Assembly: GCA_910579935.1 (NCBI GenBank)
Contig: CAJTVQ010000009.1
Location: 1-64,000, forward strand
Length of the DNA stretch: 64,000 nucleotides
Origin: an uncultured Lachnospiraceae bacterium
GTDB lineage: Bacteria; Bacillota; Clostridia; Lachnospirales; Lachnospiraceae
Direction: 5' to 3'
Each line of letters begins with the position of its first letter. Position 1 is the first letter of the stretch. The translations under genes and the position numbers were made by a program. The notes under the pieces were generated by a model that saw nothing but the letters and a program-made list of their open reading frames with translations, made no database searches and was not told the DNA's origin. Positions 60,862 through 64,000 of the stretch are shown here, piece after piece.

Positions 60862-61167
60862 ATGGCGAGAAGAGCGGCGTACCGCAGGAAGCGGCAGAAT
60901 GGGTTCGGCATGTTGCTTGTGATGACTGTGATCATTATGATGCTTGTCGTCGTAATGGTCAAGAGCATTGAATTGAAGCAGAAGCTGGCAGGATATCAGG
61001 CAAGGGAAGCGCAGCTGATGGAAGAAATTGAAAAGGAAGAGCAGCGTGCGGAAGAAATAAAGGAATATGAAAAGTATACACAGACCAAGCAGTACATAGA
61101 AGAAGTGGCTAAGGATAAGCTGGGGCTGGTACATGAAGGTGAGATTATTTTTAAGGATGAGGACTGA
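60862..61167 (+). CDS. divIC: DivIC/FtsL-like septum formation initiator
   Basis: The 101-residue protein is called from ATG 60862 behind AAGGAGGCATT; the frame is open from 60841. It has a basic N-terminus (MARRAAYRRKRQNGF), one membrane helix (MLLVMTVIIMMLVVVMV), and a coiled coil, ending with a short beta tail. It belongs to the DivIC/FtsB group of the divisome and stands at the divIC position after yabQ. Confidence 0.85.
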   Translation: MARRAAYRRKRQNGFGMLLVMTVIIMMLVVVMVKSIELKQKLAGYQAREAQLMEEIEKEEQRAEEIKEYEKYTQTKQYIEEVAKDKLGLVHEGEIIFKDED

Positions 61168-61168
61168 G

Positions 61169-61204
61169 ATGCAGATAACGGTAGTTCCGGTGTCTGCATT
61201 TTTT
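61169..61204 (+). terminator. Terminator after the divIC-like gene
   Basis: ATGCAGA (61169-61175) pairs with TCTGCAT (61193-61199), with an inner CGG/CCG pair, followed by TTTTT. It separates the divisome gene and the spoIIE promoter. Confidence 0.7.
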
Positions 61205-61269
61205 GTCGCACAAAAAAAATTTTTTTCGTAGTGGTTTTGACAAATGCGGAAGGGCGTCTCGTGTATAAT
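61204..61269 (+). promoter_or_regulatory. spoIIE: Spo0A-type promoter of spoIIE
   Basis: TTGACA (61237-61242) and TATAAT (61264-61269) are 21 bp apart, too long for unaided sigma-A but equal to the known arrangement of Spo0A-activated spoIIE and spoIIG promoters. A near-0A box TGTCGCA lies at 61204-61210, one base off TGTCGAA. Confidence 0.75.
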
Positions 61270-61313
61270 AGTTCCTTACAGAAATCATTGCGAAAGTGGG
61301 GTTGGGTTAAAAG

Positions 61314-62510
61314 ATGAAAAAGCAGCTTACGAACGGAGAGGCAACTTTTGACAGCATACTGCCGGAATATGGAAAGAAAAAATTGTTGATGTACGCAGAT
61401 TCCTTTCGGGACCTGGCAAATACATTTACCGATATACAGCAGCAGGAAAAAGCGGAAGTCATTGCGGAGGACAGGCAGGAATATTTGTGGAAAAGAAGAC
61501 TTTTGGAAAACCGGGACCTGATGGCGGAACATTTGAACGAAGTGGCGCAGATCATGACGCAGGTGGCGGAAGAATCCTGCCGTTTTATACATATGGGAGA
61601 CCGTAAGATAAAACAACTGTCCCATGCGATGAAGGAAGCCGGTATTCTGATGAAAGAAGTTTTTCTTTTGGAAAAGGAGGACGGGCACAGGGAAGTGAAT
61701 CTTGTAATGCGTGCGGCAAAAGGAACGGGACCGGAAGTGGAAGAGGTAGGAAATTTCCTTTCGGTTTTTCTAAATATGAGGTTTATGCCGGTAAGGACAA
61801 GCCCTGTTTTTGTCGGGAAAGAATGGGGAAGCTATCAATATGTGGAGGAGCCGCGGTTCCATGTTCTGACAGGGGTGGCGAAAGCGGTAAAGGAGACGGA
61901 AAGTATTTCCGGTGACAATTATTCTTTTATGGAAGTAAGGGAAGGCGGGCTGGCTGCCGTTTTATCGGACGGTATGGGATCCGGAGAGAAGGCATGCCGG
62001 GACAGTGAATTTGTTGTGGATTTTGTCGAAAAATTTTTGGAAGTGGGATTTTCCAAGGAGACAGCCGTGCAGATGATCAACGGCGCCCTGATCGCAGGCG
62101 GTGAATCACAGAACATGTCAACACTGGATATCTGCCAGATGGATCTTTATACCGGTGTATGTGAATTTATTAAGATAGGTTCGGCTCCCTCTTATATAAA
62201 ACGTGAAAATTTAATTGAGCAGGTATCCGCCAGAAATCTGCCGCTGGGGGTTTTCTATGAAATGGATATGGAGGTTACAAGGCGCAGGCTTGTGGACGGT
62301 GACTATATTATCATGCTGTCGGACGGGATACTGGATGCACTTTCGCAGGGAATTGGCGAGGAAATGCTTCCTGAAATACTGGGCAGGATCAACCTGAAAA
62401 ATCCATCGGAAATAGCCAGTCATATTTTAAATTTCTGCCTTGGCCAGAGCAAAGGGAAGGTAAGGGATGATATGACGGTGATGGTCATAGGGATATGGGA
62501 TGAAAACTGA
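61314..62510 (+). CDS. spoIIE: SpoIIE-type PP2C phosphatase without membrane domain
   Basis: SpoIIE dephosphorylates SpoIIAA and so releases sigma-F in the forespore. The 398-residue protein has the PP2C/SpoIIE core from about residue 200: SGDNYSFMEV, LSDGMGSGEKACRDSE, IGSAPSYIKR, MLSDGILDAL and the final DDMTVMVIG. The first 190 residues are helical and soluble, like the central part of SpoIIE. The ten membrane helices that make Bacillus SpoIIE about 800 residues long are absent, and no hydrophobic segment lies upstream. The start at 61314 has a weak site. Its place after the divIC-like gene and before tilS is the standard spoIIE locus. Confidence 0.88.
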   Translation: MKKQLTNGEATFDSILPEYGKKKLLMYADSFRDLANTFTDIQQQEKAEVIAEDRQEYLWKRRLLENRDLMAEHLNEVAQIMTQVAEESCRFIHMGDRKIKQLSHAMKEAGILMKEVFLLEKEDGHREVNLVMRAAKGTGPEVEEVGNFLSVFLNMRFMPVRTSPVFVGKEWGSYQYVEEPRFHVLTGVAKAVKETESISGDNYSFMEVREGGLAAVLSDGMGSGEKACRDSEFVVDFVEKFLEVGFSKETAVQMINGALIAGGESQNMSTLDICQMDLYTGVCEFIKIGSAPSYIKRENLIEQVSARNLPLGVFYEMDMEVTRRRLVDGDYIIMLSDGILDALSQGIGEEMLPEILGRINLKNPSEIASHILNFCLGQSKGKVRDDMTVMVIGIWDEN

Positions 62511-62587
62511 TTCCCTTAAGGATTTGACTTTTGAGGGAAAATTAACTAATATGAAGATATGGATAAAAAAGAAACGGATAAGAGGGA

Positions 62588-64000
62588 ATGGACCAAAGAA
62601 TCTTTCGGAAGGTAAAGGCATATATGGAAAGATATCATATGTTAGCGCCGGGAGATACCGTTGTGGCAGGGGTATCGGGAGGCGCTGATTCCGTATGCCT
62701 GTTTTTAATGTTATGCGAATTGGCAGAGGAAATGCAGCTCTGCCTTACGGCAGTACATGTCAATCACGGAATCCGGAAAGGGGAAGCGGAAGCGGATGCG
62801 GAATATGTGGAGCATTTGTGCAGGGAGAGGAAGATTCCTTTTGTACTGGTACGGGAGGATGTGAGGACATATGCAGAAAGGGAACACCTTTCTGAAGAAG
62901 AGGCTGGCCGGAAGGTAAGATATCAGGCTTTTGAAAAGGTTCTGGATCAATATGGTTCATCGGATGGAAAGATCGCGGTTGCGCATAATGCGAATGACAG
63001 GGCGGAAACTATGCTGTTCCATCTGTTCCGGGGAACCGGACTGGCCGGGGCGTCGGGGATCAAACCGGTGAGAGGGCGTATTATCCGTCCGCTTCTGTGC
63101 CTGAGTCGGGAAGAGATAGAAGCTTATCTGAAGGAAAAGCAGGTATCTTTTTGTATAGACAGAACAAACATGGAGGATACTTATACAAGAAACCGCATAC
63201 GCAACCATATATTCCCATATGTGGAAAAACAAGTATGCCGCCAGGCCGTGGAACATATGTGCGAAACGGCGGATATACTGGCGGAGGCGGAAAACTATAT
63301 ACGGAAACAGGCAGAAGAGGCATACCGGAGATGTGCGGCTGCACAGGATGATGCAGTAGAGCTGCATATTAACCGTTTATTGGAGGAAGAGCCGTTTATC
63401 CGCAGGCAGGTTCTGCTGTTTGGCCTGGAACAGGTGACAGAAGGAAGGCGGGACCTTACTTCCGTCCATGTAAAGGAAATCGAGAAGCTGTTGGATAAGG
63501 ACGGCAGCAAACAGATTTCCCTGCCTTACGGGCTGGTAGCGCGCAGGGAACCGTTAAAGGGATACAGCAGCCTCATTTTGTGCCGGGAGCGGAACACGGA
63601 ACCGGCCGGGCAGCCGGCAGCCCTGAGAATTTCAATACCGGGGCGGATGGAGATACCGGGGTTGGGAAAGGTGGAATTGACACTGTTAGAAAGAGGGGAA
63701 TTGCCGCCGGGAAGTGAAATGGCAGATTTTTTTTCAGGAAAATCCCAATTTATTCCACAAAAATCATGTACGAAATGGTTTGACTATGATAGAATAACTA
63801 AGTCTTTAGTTTTTCGTATCAGGGAAAAAGGAGACTATCTTACCATCAATGGAAAACTGTCTCGAAAAAAGCTGAAGGATTATATGATAGAAGAGAAGAT
63901 TCCAAAGAACCGGAGGGAAAAAATATATGTTTTGGCAGATGGCAGCCACATTCTGTGGGTGCCGGGATACCGCATCAGTGAGTATTATAAGATAACAGAG
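62588..64000 (+). CDS. tilS: tRNA(Ile)-lysidine synthetase TilS, partial
   Basis: The enzyme converts the wobble cytidine of tRNA-Ile(CAU) to lysidine. The frame runs from ATG 62588, just after an in-frame TAA at 62579, through 471 codons to the window end without a stop. The PP-loop SGGADS lies near residue 31, and the family tRNA motif NANDRAETMLFHLFRGTGL near residue 135. An alternative start is ATG 62624; the first fits the family N-terminus (VKAYMERYHML) better, although the AGAGGG is close to it. It follows spoIIE by 77 bases. The C-terminal domains beyond 64000 are not visible. Confidence 0.93.
   Translation, partial: MDQRIFRKVKAYMERYHMLAPGDTVVAGVSGGADSVCLFLMLCELAEEMQLCLTAVHVNHGIRKGEAEADAEYVEHLCRERKIPFVLVREDVRTYAEREHLSEEEAGRKVRYQAFEKVLDQYGSSDGKIAVAHNANDRAETMLFHLFRGTGLAGASGIKPVRGRIIRPLLCLSREEIEAYLKEKQVSFCIDRTNMEDTYTRNRIRNHIFPYVEKQVCRQAVEHMCETADILAEAENYIRKQAEEAYRRCAAAQDDAVELHINRLLEEEPFIRRQVLLFGLEQVTEGRRDLTSVHVKEIEKLLDKDGSKQISLPYGLVARREPLKGYSSLILCRERNTEPAGQPAALRISIPGRMEIPGLGKVELTLLERGELPPGSEMADFFSGKSQFIPQKSCTKWFDYDRITKSLVFRIREKGDYLTINGKLSRKKLKDYMIEEKIPKNRREKIYVLADGSHILWVPGYRISEYYKITE

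Noticed and set aside
1..64000. tRNA, rRNA or CRISPR arrays
   Set aside because: No cloverleaf with a GGTTCGA-type arm, no rRNA stretch and no spaced repeats were noticed on reading either strand; a dedicated scan with tRNA and CRISPR models would settle this.

Overview
The window looks like a chromosomal segment of an anaerobic, spore-forming gut Firmicute, most likely Lachnospiraceae (Clostridia). Signs of this are a sporulation block (yabP, yabQ, divIC-like, spoIIE, tilS), a CotS-type coat kinase, pyruvate:ferredoxin oxidoreductase, a flavodiiron protein, rubrerythrin and two rubredoxins, GlgC/GlgD glycogen synthesis, short-type ProS behind a T-box, and strong GGAGG ribosome binding sites. 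The assignment rests on gene content and protein style only; no search was run.

Region 1 (1-5.8 kb) is accessory and decaying. It holds an IS4-family element with intact ends, a target duplication and a frameshifted transposase. After it come a nonsense-broken PD-(D/E)XK gene, an intact nucleotidyltransferase, a methyltransferase, an HTH gene that lost part of its helix-turn-helix, a truncated HipA-like gene and a small HPr-like protein.

Region 2 (5.8-26.9 kb) is a carbohydrate utilisation locus for an acidic, uronate-containing glycan. A YesM/YesN-type two-component pair and a heparinase II/III-like lyase are on the minus strand. Divergent from them run a solute-binding lipoprotein, two permeases, a GH88-type unsaturated glucuronyl hydrolase, a DUF2264 protein, a YesL-like membrane protein, a discoidin-like protein and a GH43 enzyme. 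A second set follows: AraC regulator, then kduI, kduD, an RpiB/LacAB-type isomerase and a KDPG-type aldolase with a fused VOC domain, then another AraC regulator. None of the enzymes has a signal peptide, so the locus appears to import oligosaccharides and break them down inside the cell to unsaturated uronate and then to keto-deoxy acids. The exact glycan cannot be read from sequence.

Region 3 (27-34.5 kb) is mixed: a membrane-anchored HExxH protein, an AAA-ATPase/PD-(D/E)XK protein, a DUF4272 protein, a 2-hydroxyacid dehydrogenase, the luxS-mtnN pair and a membrane-anchored hypothetical protein.

Region 4 (34.5-55.2 kb) is housekeeping and oxygen defence: glgC-glgD, a MATE transporter, rubredoxin, an XRE regulator, a perR-rubrerythrin-rubredoxin cluster with a visible 7-1-7 operator, a sensor kinase and response regulator, an RluA-family pseudouridine synthase, an AI-2E family permease, an O-antigen-ligase-like protein, T-box-proS, a LytTR regulator lacking its phospho-aspartate, a flavodiiron protein and nifJ.

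Region 5 (55.2-64 kb) holds cca behind a nine-copy pentanucleotide repeat, a CotS-like kinase, a PEGA protein, then hup, rqcP, yabP, yabQ, divIC-like, spoIIE and tilS, which runs off the window. The spoIIE homologue has no membrane region but keeps a promoter with the long 21-bp spacer typical of Spo0A-activated promoters.
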